Positions 10,206 to 20,891 of a stretch of 64,000 nucleotides of DNA are shown here, one piece after another. The notes under the pieces are model-generated. The model saw only the letters and a list, made by a program, of their open reading frames with translations, searched no databases and was not told where the DNA came from. Source of the DNA: Macrothele yani (lineage: Eukaryota > Arthropoda > Arachnida > Araneae > Macrothelidae); the NCBI GenBank assembly GCA_039090855.1, contig CM076990.1:203675232-203739231 (forward strand), written 5' to 3'. How positions within the stretch are numbered: position 1 is the first letter of the stretch; every line of letters begins with the position of its first letter. A program made the position numbers and the translations under genes.

Positions 10206-11491
10206 TTCTTCATTGACATTGAAGCTTTAAATTGTTGTTGAGTTCATACAGAGTTGAGAAGTATTCTGTATATTGAGAGTCTGTTGCATTTCGTTGTCGA
10301 AGTACTAGATGATTACGCAGAGAGCGAAATATGTTTTGATATTCTAACTGGAATACCTATCGAAACCAATAAAAAGTTGGATTCGCAAATGGTCTTGCCA
10401 TTTCTGGCTGTTAGTGCTATTAAGGGCTTAATTAAGTCTTTATGGATTTATGCATCGAAATATCATTTTTTAAATGCAAATGATATCAGGGCATGCGCAT
10501 TAGGAAAACAGTATGAAATCAAAGTTTGAACATTTTGAACGATGTGGCTATTTCCATGTATCATACCAGCGGGATATGATGCCATAAATGTCAATGAAAC
10601 ATCCATTTTTGCAGCGACGTGTTTATCAAAAAATGAATGAGTAATACCACAAAAAATCTATATCGTCACTCACTTTTCAACTGAATCTACGTCTGTTTTA
10701 GTCTAGTTTCTTTGTAATACGCTTACGTTCTACGATTAGAGTATAGTATCATCCTGTTCATTAAAAAGAAAGACATAGATAATGACGAGAATGTATCTTT
10801 AAGCTAATGGAGGTACAAAAATAATTATCGAAAGTCACGTCATGTCCGAATGTCTCTTCCTTAAATAATGAACCTTGACGTCAGTTTGAATGTGCAAAGT
10901 GTAGTGTCTTGGGCCACAGCCAGAAAACAGAGGCATATTTTTGGCCACTATCAACCCTCTTCTTCCCACCCCTTTCATTTCTTGAAAGTAAATTTCATCA
11001 TGCTGTGACGCAAGCGTTCCTTTCGCGTGTTATTTCTCAGTGCTGTTAAAAGTAGTTCGTCGGAATGTTTTTGGTTACAGTAGTTAAAATAGGCACAGAA
11101 TAAGGACTTTCTCGACGGTCTTCCTGACACAGACCACGATGGAGCATTTGATAAACACAGGTATTTATCAAATGTATCCTTTCTCTGCTTCAAATGTGAG
11201 ATTCCCAATTTTCTCACCTGCCGCCATTATAAAAAGCTGGAAATTTTTAAATTACATTTAAGTTCAGGAAATGTCATACTCAGCACTTCTATAAGAAGTT
11301 TTTCCCCCTAGATATTCAAAGTATTTTTCAAACTCAGGTTGAAACCATAGCAACTTCTACGAGACTTCAGCAAAAGTGGCCAAGTGGCCAGAGGCGCGGC
11401 AATCTGGCTAATACTCCATGCTGGAACCTAACCTGAGTCCCCTAAATATAGTAAAATCAACATGAAATCACAACAGCAACAAACATAAAAA
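10206..11491. other. Unassigned AT-rich stretch
   Basis: No mobile-element landmark recognised. Two open runs (10254-10529 plus; 10975-11217 minus) lack any motif I know and have no convincing splice or start context, so I do not call genes. Near 11370-11420 is a sequence reminiscent of a tRNA-like head (ggccaagtggccagaggcg), but no B-box follows. Confidence 0.35.
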
Positions 11492-11681
11492 AGTCGCCCC
11501 GGCGGCGCAGTGGTCTAAGTGATGGCTTCTGATCATTCGTCCGAAAGGGGTCCGGGCTCGAATCCTGGTAAAGCATGGATGCTATGTTTGTCTTACGGTT
11601 CTGGCTCTCTCCCTTCCCTGCAATCCGTGAACCTAAATTAGGGACGGGCGACTCCAATAAAAAAACCAAAAAAAAAAAAAA
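11492..11681 (+). mobile_element. SINE-B copy
   Basis: A-box-like gcgcagtggtctaagtg, B-box gggctcgaatcctgg, then body to gggacgggcgactcc and an A-rich tail. The tail abuts the left end of a hAT remnant. Confidence 0.85.
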
Positions 11682-11808
11682 ACCTGGTTTCCAACCTTTT
11701 TGCATTCGCGGACCAGGAAAACGATGATGAAACTTTCGTGGACCAGTGATGCCGCAAGAAAACCTTTAGGACATTTTCCTGCATTGAATCTCGTTATATT
11801 CTATACTG

Positions 11809-13162
11809 CTGGCCACCGAAAATGCAGCACCAAGAAGGAAGCACCCGATTGGCCTGAAATTTGCAGCATGCGCGAGAGGACATGCAAACGATTAGCATTG
11901 CAGGGCATATGCATATCACGTGCGCCCGGCACGCCACCGAGAAGCACTATAAGAAGGGTGCACATAAGGCGGGGTGTAAGTAGTGAAAGTGTGTTGTGCT
12001 GCCAGACCTGTGCGTGGGAAGCTTCCTGATGCCTCTTCGCAGAATAATACGGCAGTCATTCCAGCACGTTTCGGAGTTCGACAGAGGACGAAGAGTGGCT
12101 TATCGCGACAGCGGTGTATCGTACCGAGACATCGGCGCCCGTGTGGGACGACATCCAGCCACAGTGAGGCGAGTATGGATTCGGTGGGTGCAGGAGGGAC
12201 GGACGGATCGACGTGAGCGAGAGTACCGGCATGTTGTGCGGCGGTAATTGACGGCTCGCACCGCCACATCACAAACGTTAGCGCAGGAATTATGGTGTGT
12301 TGCGCAAAAACCTGTGTCAGCACGTACCGTTCGACGTTGTCTGCAGGAGCGGGTACTTGTTGCACGGCACCCATTGCTCCGATTACCATTGACATTACAC
12401 CACCGGCGAGTGCGGCGGCAGTGTGCCGTTGAACGCCGCACCTGAACTACGGAATGGCACGACATTGTCTTCTCCGACGAATCCCGCTTCTGCCTGCAAC
12501 ACCAGGATTGTCGGATCCGTGCGTGGTGGCATCGCGGTGAGAGACTGTATGACGCCTGCACTATGTATCGCCATAGCGGTCCGTCGCCAGGCGTTATAGT
12601 TTGGGGCGCAATTGGATATGACACTCGCACCTCGCTGGTACGCATCGCCGGTACACTCAACAGCCACAGCTACATCTCCGACGTTTTGGAGCCTATAATC
12701 CTCCCTTACCTGCAGGACCTGCAGGCGGCCACGTTTCAACAGGACAATGCGCGCACGGATCGTGCAACAATTCTTCATGGCCCACCAAGTATCACTGCTG
12801 CCGTGGCCCGCCTGTTCTCCCGATATGTTGCCCATCGGACACGTTTGGTCGCTGATCGGCAACCGACTGGCCCGGCAAGCACCACCCGTGGCTACGCTTG
12901 ATGAACTGTCGCAACGTGTGGAAGCAGCCTGTACCGACTTACCCCAAGCCCACATCCAAAGCCTCTTTCGTTCGATGCCGCGGCGTGTAGCGGCCGTTAT
13001 TGCCAGCCATGGGGGCCACACGAACTATTGATGTCTGCGTGTTCCGCAAGTCGCAAGGGCCTGTAAGCTTAATAGTTTCATCTTTGTTTCTGTTGTTATG
13101 TGTCCAGTAAATCTGGCTTTGCTATCTCGTGTCCTTCTTGGTGTTGCATTTTGGGTGGCCAG
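11809..13162 (+). mobile_element. Tc1-family transposon nested in hAT remnant
   Basis: Terminal repeats ctggccaccgaaaatgcagc (11809) and the complement of the right end, ctggccacccaaaatgcaac (ending 13162), continue for about 30 bases. The element is about 1.35 kb. It is noticeably richer in G and C than its flanks. One transposase gene lies in plus orientation. Confidence 0.85.
12029..13031 (+). pseudogene. Tc1 transposase, broken
   Basis: Start at 12029 (MPLRRIIRQSF). The helix-turn-helix region has GVSYRDIGARVGRHPATVRR. Stops follow at 12246 (TAA) and about 12447 (TGA in the Trp position of RRT-TTEWHD). Then come the first catalytic motif IVFSDESRFCLQH, VIVWGAIGYD and the second motif QQDNAR, immediately followed by a frameshift (about 12755). 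The other frame carries PWPACSPDMLPIGHVWS and ends RRVAAVIASHGGH at 13031. In the third motif the expected catalytic Glu of NPIEH is Gly, so the copy is dead on several counts. Confidence 0.85.
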
Positions 13163-13289
13163 ATTAATAAGTGCAATCCATAATCAATATACCACAATAT
13201 TCTCCAAACCGTTAATATAGTTTTTTCTGGGGTCAATATGACGTCTGTTGTTGCTGCTTCAAGATAATCTTATCGATCAGTAGTTCCAG
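13163..13289. other. hAT flank next to Tc1
   Basis: Short segment between the Tc1 right end and the recognisable hAT coding remnant. Probably part of the hAT 3' region. Confidence 0.35.
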
Positions 13290-13600
13290 TGTCGTTTCTG
13301 AAAAAGCGCAGTGCAACATTAATGTCCGTTATGTTCCTGTGCTTTGTTTTGATTGCCGAAACGGCTGAAAAGGTTTTCTTGCAATAAATACGTGGTCGAA
13401 AAACTAAGAATAATTTTTCAGCTTTGTCGCTGAGACTTGGTTATTCTTTCTCCATAATACCCCAAAACTCAGCCAGAGATATGGATCTGAATATCTAAAC
13501 CAGAGATATTATCAGAAGGAAGTTCAACAAAGCTTTCCTTTTTCTTGGTGAGTTAGCCTGCAGGAGTTCAGATCTTCTGTGAAGAGATCAGTGGTCTAAG
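13290..13600 (-). pseudogene. hAT transposase C-terminal (dimerisation) remnant
   Basis: The minus-strand translation in two frames shows LAEFWGIMEKE, then a KAEKLFLVF block and a FSAVSAIKTKHRN block, followed by a degenerate INVALR. This order is diagnostic of the C-terminal dimerisation domain of ZBED5-like hAT proteins. Stops and shifts interrupt it, and the catalytic domain and BED finger are absent. Confidence 0.65.
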
Positions 13601-13740
13601 CTTCCTTTAATCTTCCGGGACAGGTGTTCAAAAAAATTTAGATCTAGATTTCCTCTTACTTTGACTACATTTCGATTCAAAAGAAAAATTAATAGATTCA
13701 CTCGTTTCTTGCGGACCGGCGTTTGGGAAACACTACTCTA

Positions 13741-13904
13741 AGCGATGGGTTGTATAATGTACAAGTTTGCCCGCGCCGAGCATCGAACCCAGGTCCCCTC
13801 ACTCCGGAGTAAGTCGCTCTCCCAACTGAGCTGCACGGACATGTGCTCTCATTGCTATCTGTCTTCATCTGATGTGCGTCCTGCGGTGCAGGCACGTCAC
13901 AGTC
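13741..13904 (-). mobile_element. SINE-A copy 4 (inverted)
   Basis: Inverted SINE-A: B-box complement at about 13784, A-box complement cccaactgagctg at about 13822, leader ending gcaggcacgtcaca at about 13900. Confidence 0.8.
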
Positions 13905-14060
13905 GTGTCTGTTCATCCGAGATGTGCCAGTGTGCCGGATGAGAAATAAGGGTGGTGGGTCTGCCTTACGGTTCTTCCTGGAAACAGCAGTAACTCCCAA
14001 ATTATGGACTGGTAACTGCCTATAGTTCAAGGAGATCACTAAACCAAGAAACAAAAAAAA
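13905..14060 (+). mobile_element. SINE-B copy, 5'-truncated and diverged
   Basis: Follows the inverted SINE-A directly. Recognisable from the family body (ggtgggtctgccttacggttc, cccaaattatgg, gcctatagttc) and a short A run. The head is lost. Confidence 0.6.
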
Positions 14061-14099
14061 ATTGTGATAAACAGAAAAACAAAGGAATACTTCCTTCAT

Positions 14100-15395
14100 A
14101 CTTTTTTACGCTTTCCAACCGTATATTGAAGAAGCGTATATGCTGCAGCTTTTTCCGTCCGTCTGTCCGTCCGTCTGTCTGTCGGCACGATAACTCACGT
14201 GAAAATGGTTCGATTTCGATAAAATTTTAGTATGTGGTAGGGAACTACCAGGGGACGAACCCTATTGAAAATGGGTTAAGTGGGGTCAAAGGTCACGCCA
14301 TAAGACCGGGATCCATACAATTGCCCTTATGCGTCATAACTTGCGTAAATATGGTTCGATTTTAATGAAATTTTAGTATGTGGTAGAGGACCACCTGGGA
14401 ACGAACCCTATTGAAAATAAATTAAATGGGGTCAGAGGTCAGGACATATGTGCAGGATCCATTTATATGCCTGTATGCATCATAACTTGCGTAAAAATGG
14501 TTCGATTTCAATGAAATTTAAGTATGTGGTAAGGAACCACCTGGGAACGAACCTTGTTGAAAATGGGCGAAATGGGGTCAATGGTCAGGACATAAAAGCG
14601 GGATCCATTTCATTGCCTTTATGCGTCATAACATGCGTAAATATGGTTCGATTTCGATGAAATTTTAGTAAGTGGTAGGGAACCACCTGGGCACGAACCC
14701 TATTGAAAATTGGCAAATTGGGGTCAAAGGTCCAGGCAGGGCATAAGAGCGGGATTTATTCCATTGCCCTTATGCGTCATAACTTGCGTAAAAATGGTTC
14801 GATTTCGATGAAAGTTTGGTATGTGGTAAGGAACCACCTGGGAACGAAACCTGTTGAAAATGGGCGGAATAGGGTCAAAGGTCAGGACATAAAAGCGGGA
14901 TCCATTTCATTGCCTTTATGCGTCATAACATGCGTAAATATGGTTCAATTTCGATGAAATATTAGTATGTGGTAGGCAACCACTGGGTACGAACCCTATT
15001 GAAAATAGGTGACTTACCTAAAAATGTTTCGATTGCGACAAAACGTTATCATGTTGTTCCAGAGATACAGTGAACCGGTTTTGTTGAATATCAACGAAAT
15101 GGGGTCAAAGGTCATTGCACAAAAGCAAGATTTATTCCACAGCCATTATTCTCATAACTTGCGTAAAACTGCTTCTATTGCGACAAAACGTTAGTATGTT
15201 ATTCTTGAAGTATACTGAACTGCTTCTGTTGAATATCATCGAGATGGAGTCAAAGGTCAGGACACAGGAACGAGATTTATTCCACAGCCATTATTATTAC
15301 CTCATAACTTGAGTTATAATTTCTGGTATGTTGGAAAGCGTATCATAATCAATGCATTGCATGATTTTACTAACTTGTTGCTTTTAATTTCTGGT
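14100..15395 (+). mobile_element. Element built of 146-bp tandem repeats, copy 1
   Basis: Left terminus ttttttacgctttccaacc and right terminus ggaaagcgtatcataatc contain an inverted acgctttccaa. In between, the landmark ggttcgattt recurs at 14207, 14353, 14499, 14645, 14796 and 14942, that is, every 146 bases (once 151), followed by two or three diverged units to about 15320. A 5' segment carries a (gtcc/gtct)n stretch at 14158-14183. No transposase. A second element of the same build lies inverted at 31812-33946. Confidence 0.85.
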
Positions 15396-16239
15396 TTTTA
15401 GATTAACAGGATTTTCTGCGCCACAAAATTTATCGTATTTTAAGAACAGAGTTGATCATTCAAAAGAGTGTCAACCAATTGTTTCTGGAGATATTTCAAA
15501 GCGAAAATGACTGTTTTAATGGAATAATATGGAAATACTTTTTTATCTTTCGGTAGTCTTTTTTATTTTTTCATGTGTGACAGCTAACTTACAACGTGAC
15601 TTAAAAGACACCTTTTACATTTCTTTCGTGCTTGCTATTTTACGTTGGGCATTGATAGTTCAACGCACAGTAAAGAAGATTTTTTTTTCAAATCGTCTAA
15701 GTCCACTTAATCTGTGAAAAAAAATATTTCTTCAGTAGATGAAAATAAGAGCTTTACTAGATGACTAGCACATAGCCCGTGCCATGCACATGTGAAAAAG
15801 TTGTGACTGAAATTTGTATAACACGAATCGTAAAATACATATACATAACTATAATAAACGGTTGAAATATTAATGTGCAGTCTATAAATAGGTCATCAAC
15901 AACAAAATTTTCGCAATATTCCCATGACAGTTGCTTATTATATAGTACAATCACATAATGTAAAAATTTAGGTAATAAAAATTATGTTAATTAAAGGTCA
16001 TGAAGGACTTCTTGATACACAATGTTTTGTGTTATTGTCACTTGATTGTTCAAAAGATTTCCATGCAGTTCATTGTGTTTGACAAAAACTTTTGTGTCAT
16101 CGCCGCTGTCGTTCTCTATTTAAGCGACATTTTCTTTCAGCTTGATCTTCTTTCATCTTGTACTACAAAGAAAAAATTCCACGTAACCAATAATAATTCC
16201 TTTTTATGAAATAAAACGAAGCTGATTCCTTTTAATGAA
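15396..16239. other. AT-rich stretch; possible Helitron 3' end
   Basis: Mostly unassigned. On the minus strand, the region 15765-15800 reads gtgcatggcacgggctatgt followed by gctagt, which is a short hairpin followed by CTAG as at Helitron 3' ends. I could not find the 5' end, so this is only a hint. Confidence 0.3.
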
Positions 16240-16466
16240 TTCCTTTTTATGAAATAAAATAACTCTGATTCCATTTTATTAAATCACTCTGCAATGCGAA
16301 GAAAAAATGAAATAAAACACGACATAACACCTACGTAACAGAACAAACGTCAGTGTCGCAGACAATTGTTCGATCACGTGCGTTTTGCCACAGATGAAGT
16401 CGTTTGTCTTACTAACTTTATTTTATTTTCCGGTATTTCTCCTTGATTTTACGTACCGCGCCTTGA
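16240..16466. repeat. Paralogue of the 405-447 plus 1037-1172 repeat
   Basis: The sequence runs uninterrupted where the copy at the left of the window carries a 585-bp SINE-spacer-SINE block (448-1032). Junction here: aaataaaacacgacataaca. It serves as the natural unoccupied version of that site. Confidence 0.75.
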
Positions 16467-17539
16467 GGTTATACTCCAATTCACCCTAAAAGTGTACTAT
16501 TGGTAAAGGCGGGAGAGCCTTATCACTAGTCATCGTGGAAAGCAAGAACGGTATCCATCAGCGTTAATGAGCTCTTTTACTGTTTCCTCTCTGATCCCAC
16601 CCACCCACACATCTCACAAGCAGTGGGGATTATGAGTGGGGGTCTGAGGGGCCGAACTGCTTCCCCTACTGCCTGTTTAAGTAACGCACCCTTCGAGTTT
16701 TCCCGATTGTCAATTTATTGTCTCTGTGTTGTTAATGTTGGGAGAGGTATTCCACCCATTGCCCCTGTCCGAGTTATATCCCAAGTGGGCAGAAATAGAT
16801 GAAAGTGCGAAGCTCTTGATTCAGCAACTTCTCACAACAAAGTTATTTCTAAAAGCGCTCTAAATTCTGGAATTTGTTTTTAGATGGCAATTTTATCTGA
16901 CATGGATTCTAAGCAATAATTCTATTGTTTTTCGCTCTCAACGCTAGGGACTATTTTTCGTAGCGGAGGTAAGTGTTTCGTACCCTTCATAGTGGTACAC
17001 TGTTAGGTTGAGTCGGAGTATAGTTCCAATTGCATCAACCGATAAAAGCAGATGGAGCTACAAGTACTGAATGACGTCAGAGCTTTGACATTAGAGCGTT
17101 ACGGACAGACGTAGCCTATTATGGTATAGGTTTCATATCATTGTTGGAGTTACGACATTTTCTTACAAACACTCTTTCTCTCACTCTCTTTGAAGGAAGT
17201 AACCGTTTTAATCAATGAAATACATGTATATAGAATAATCTACAAGAAAAAGTGGTTTTTCCCGTAAAGCATGGCATTTTCTCGCAACGATTCTTTGGAT
17301 TTTAGAAAAGCTACTACTCTCATGCAGAAACTTTTGCAGCAACAAAGAAAATCATGATAAAATAACAAGTTTTTAAGACTATACAAAGGCCGTTCCGTAA
17401 AAACAGAGTAATTTTTTTGAGTTGGCAACACTGCGAAGGGGAAGAATAACCACGCAAACGACTAACTGAATTGAGGAATGTTCTACGGCAACAGTTATTA
17501 GGCGTGGCAGACGATACTGGTTTTGTTATTACGCAGTTG
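16467..17539. other. Unassigned stretch
   Basis: About 1 kb with no recognisable family. There is a G-rich part near 16620-16665 and a short CT-rich run near 17170-17195. No coding call is justified. Confidence 0.35.
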
Positions 17540-18246
17540 CTTAAGGCTGTCTTTGAATGAGTGTAAGAGAAATTCTATCCTATATCTTCAATGTAAATAA
17601 TTTTGTGCACATTTTCTGAAATACTCTTACTTTGTAGTGTTTGAAATTTTGAGCACAAATGAAAACAGCACATAGCTAATATATGCCACAATTATTATTT
17701 CGAAAAATTGGTTAGAATTGTTTTTAAAATTCAATTTATCTGACTGGAAAGCATTCCAATTTGGCGCTAGATGGCTAGATAAATTAGCTTAGCAGTGTTT
17801 CTGTCCGGAAGAAACGAAATCTCTCATTTTTGTCTGACTTTTTACTTATCTAGGCCAAATAGAAATCACTAAATGGGGCCAAAAGGGAGATTGGAATCTT
17901 GTCTTCCATAAATCATCATAAATCCTGCTGTACGTTCATTCTTTGAAGAGAAAATGAGTAGCAGAGAATCCTTGAATTTGAGCTATAGAAACTCCGCCTA
18001 CTTATTGAGTTCTATCCCCAAATAAGGTCATTGGTTAAAACGTAACAGCGCGCATTTTTTTTTCTTTTCATTGTGGAGCCAACGACAGATCGCTTCCATA
18101 CTGAATATGGTTAAGTCTGCAGTGATTAGCTGACGCCAACTTCTGGGACAGTCACTCAAGACGTAAAAGCCACGTCCAAGCAGTGATTTTTTGCGCTATC
18201 TATGGCAGAAGATGAACCCTAAAACTTATTCAAAGACAGCCTTAAG
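17540..18246. mobile_element. Possible non-autonomous inverted-repeat element
   Basis: cttaaggctgtctttgaat at 17540 and its complement at 18228-18246 are perfect inverted repeats, with weaker similarity continuing inward for another ~15 bases. The 0.7-kb interior is AT-rich and non-coding. The superfamily is not identified. The terminal repeat lies close to, but outside, the mariner fragment at 18306. Confidence 0.5.
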
Positions 18247-18305
18247 ATACATCGGCATTTCGCCATACAACTACGGAGGTGAGTAATTCATAGTTAAGAA
18301 GTGAA

Positions 18306-18660
18306 ATGCGTTGTGCGAAAAGGTTTTGCTATCGTTTGGGTAAAACAACTCCAGAGACGGTTGGTTTAATGAAAAAAACTTGCAAAGATAAATGTTTGAG
18401 GGAGTCAACGATTTTTAAATGGCATTATGATTTCAAAAAGCAGTGTTTGTCGGCAGAACTCGCTCCTAATCCCGGTCGACCTGAAAGTGTTGTTACGAAG
18501 CGTATTGTTAACACTGTTTGTGCAATCTTGCAAGAAGATCGACGAATGACGTGTGAAGGCATAGCAGCGACAACTAATATTTCAAAAACGTGGACTAGGG
18601 AAATGCTTGAATGCTGTAATTGCTTGTTGTGGAGGGCATATTGAACAGTTACTCTTAAAT
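18306..18660 (+). pseudogene. Internally deleted mariner-type transposase
   Basis: Begins MRCAKRFCYRLGKTT, then the helix-turn-helix domain with ESTIFKWHYDFKK, GRPESVVTK and DRRMTCEGIAATTNISKTW. At about 18600 it jumps to a sequence that in another frame reads LNAVIACCGGHIEQLL, the extreme C-terminus of such transposases. The whole catalytic core is missing. Same class as 8680-9480, but a different sequence and a different deletion. Confidence 0.75.
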
Positions 18661-18699
18661 ATAATTCATTTTCACTGTATTTACAAACTGTTTATGCGC

Positions 18700-19290
18700 T
18701 TTTGTCTCTTTCGACAGGTACGATGCGCAGATAGCTGCATTATGGGAATGACTCTGAAAGAGGCATGACAGTGGGAAGAAAGCAGGCATATGAAAACATC
18801 TCAGAAACGGTAAAATTTCGCCTATGCAAGAACAGGCGTGTCTAGGATGTACAATGAGAGGTGTAGAAACAACTACAAAGAAAGCACTGAGTGCTCTTCC
18901 TTTGGGTGGAAATGACTGGTCAATGGTCTAGAGCAACGTCCGCAAGAAAGAATTGTACGAGGTAAGAGAAGAACTCGTTTCAGCATACACAGCCAGTTAC
19001 ACATTCGCGCCAATGGACTGTAATAGCAATGGTCCGAGGAATCACGGCTTCAGTTAATACACGCCGATGTATGTGCCCGGATATGTCATCAACAGCATGA
19101 ATAGATTGATCTTAGCTACCTAGCGTTAATTGTATAAACTGGTAGAGGCGGTGTAATAGTCTGGGATCTGTTTTCATAGGGGACATTGGATTCCGTGTAC
19201 TTCTGGAAAAGCATTTCGATGCCACGAGGTATCTTAACATCAATGCGGACTAGGCACACAAGTACGCGTGCATAGTGTTATGTCATACGC
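18700..19290 (+). pseudogene. Heavily decayed Tc1 transposase
   Basis: Pieces readable in order across frames: a helix-turn-helix remnant near 18860, EESRLQLIHADV (first catalytic motif with the usual Asp changed to Glu) at about 19035, GGVIVWDLFS at about 19155, and RYLNINAD at about 19230. It stops before the second Asp. Many frameshifts and stops. Confidence 0.6.
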
Positions 19291-19599
19291 CCTAATTTAA
19301 CTTTCACTTTTAGTTGTCCTTCTCTATGTAAATTTTGAATTCCTTCTCTCTAAGCATTTCAACCTGAATGTTATATTTTCTGACTCACTGAATGTTTTGT
19401 TGGCAGCAGTCTTGAGTTCACCGGTGAATGACTTATACATGGTTGACAAGATAAGAGCGTGGTATAATATATGGAGGTAACACACCAAATGTAGTGAGCT
19501 GCCTTTAAGCTGTAAGAGGTATCTTTCATGCAGATAGCGTCCGTCGATCTGTGGTGTATATACACTGAAATTCCAAAAGTCATGGGATAAGTACCTAGC

Positions 19600-20710
19600 A
19601 TCGTGTTGGACCTCATCTATCCCGGCGAAGTACAGCAATTCGACCTGGTATCGATTCCACAAGTGGCGAGAAGACTTCTGGAGTGATGTTGAGCCATGCC
19701 ATCTGAACAGCCGTCTACAGTTCCCTGGTCTTTGTAGGTGCAGGATCTTTGGTGCATAAAGACCTTTCCACTACGTCCCATAAGTGTTCTATTGGGTTCA
19801 TGTCGGGCGAACGTGGTGGCTACACAATCCGTCCGAACTATCTAGAATGCTCCTCGAACTGATTTTGGACAACTTGGGACAGATGGCATGGTGCATTGTC
19901 CGTCTGGAATATCCCATCGTTGTTGGGGTACATAAAGTCCATGGAGGGTTGCAACAAGTCAACCAGCAGAGCAGCAAAGCGATTATCGATTAATGACGTG
20001 TTTATGAGGAAAAGAGGACCCAAACCGTGCCACCTAGAGATACCCCACACATGTATGGAACCACCACCAGCTTGCACAGTGCCTTGTTGACAGATTGGTC
20101 CCATTGCCTCATGGGGCCAGCCCCACACACGAACTGTACCATCAGCTTGTAATAACTGGTTGCGTGACTCATCGGATCATGCCACATGCTGTCAGTCTTC
20201 CAGGGTCCAATAACCGTGTTCACGTGCCCAGGTGAAGCGCCATGTCCGATGTCGTGGTGTTAACAAAGGGACTGTGGTTGGTCCTTTGCTCCCATACCAC
20301 ATGGAGGCTAAATTAAGCTGTACTGACCTGCTCAAATAACATCCACATTCAATGTAGTATCTGTGGTACTTCCGACATTGAATGTGGATGTTTTTTGAGG
20401 CAGTGTCGCTTCTCTGTTAGCATGGACAGTCCTGGTCAGACTCTGCTGGTCACGGCGATTCAGCACCAGTGGTCGGCCATTGCGCTGCCCACGGCGATTC
20501 AGCACCAGTGGTCGGCCATTGCGCTGTCCACGGTGGGTGGTAATGCCTTCCATGAGTTATTCTACACACGTGACACCGTTGACCAATTAATGTTCAATGT
20601 TCGCACAACTTCGGGAATTGAATATCCCATCCGTCTGGTCCCAACTCCCATACCTCGTTCAAACCCCAATAATTCACGTCGGCTTGCCATAATCCTACTG
20701 GCTTTTGTTT
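19600..20710 (-). pseudogene. Tc1 transposase, broken
   Basis: Order on the minus strand: helix-turn-helix GYSIPEVVRTLNINWSTVS (20560-20660); a linker in which a 12-codon block (about GQRNGRPLVLNR) is duplicated in frame; DQQSLTRTVHANREATLPQ; a region disrupted by a hairpin duplication; then ATSYYKLMVQFV with the first Asp region in a shifted frame; GPICQQGTVQAGGGSIHVWG; the second catalytic motif QTDNAPCH; and SPDMNPIEH in another frame at about 19785-19810. Several frameshifts. Confidence 0.8.
20331..20399. repeat. Snapback hairpin inside Tc1
   Basis: 25-base arms (20331-20355 and 20375-20399) with one mismatch, and a 19-base loop. One arm is ordinary transposase sequence (encoding TSTFNV on the minus strand); the other is its inverted duplicate. 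Confidence 0.85.
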
Positions 20711-20735
20711 AACCTGACTTTGAGATTACACTTCG

Positions 20736-20788
20736 CAACTGATAAAAATCGTGAAGTGCGCCGAAGACTTCACGATTTTTATCAGTTG
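20736..20788. repeat. Snapback hairpin inside Tc1 untranslated region
   Basis: Perfect 22-base arms (20736-20757, 20767-20788) around a 9-base loop. A 15-16-base direct duplication (tttatacgacggca) follows at 20791-20820. Confidence 0.85.
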
Positions 20789-20891
20789 TCTTTATACGAC
20801 GGCATCTTTATACGACGGCAGCGCCAGTTAAAAATTTGCATACTGCTATCCCATGGCTTTTGGCACTTCAGTGTATATACGTATATATATA

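Larger units (their letters stand above)
11684..13739 (-). mobile_element. hAT remnant, interrupted by a Tc1
   Basis: The left end ctggtttccaacc...gcggacca (11684-11718) and the complement of the right end, agtgtttcccaaac...ggtccgcaag (13705-13737), form a degenerate inverted repeat of the kind hAT/ZBED elements carry. Between the right end and the Tc1 lies a hAT dimerisation-domain remnant. No 8-bp target duplication is obvious, so the boundaries are approximate. Confidence 0.55.
19563..20873 (-). mobile_element. Tc1-family transposon, complete ends
   Basis: Terminal repeats CACTGAAATTCCAAAAGTCA (19563) and the complement of CACTGAAGTGCCAAAAGCCA (ending 20873), with TATA on the outside of both. 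About 1.31 kb. One minus-strand transposase pseudogene, plus two hairpin duplications (20331-20399 and 20736-20788) and an in-frame 36-bp tandem duplication (about 20452-20524). Confidence 0.9.

Noticed and set aside
12100..12660. Long minus-strand frames opposite the Tc1 at 11.8-13.2 kb (also 12395-13021)
   Set aside because: Shadows of a GC-rich transposase gene; the sense strand carries the recognisable catalytic motifs.
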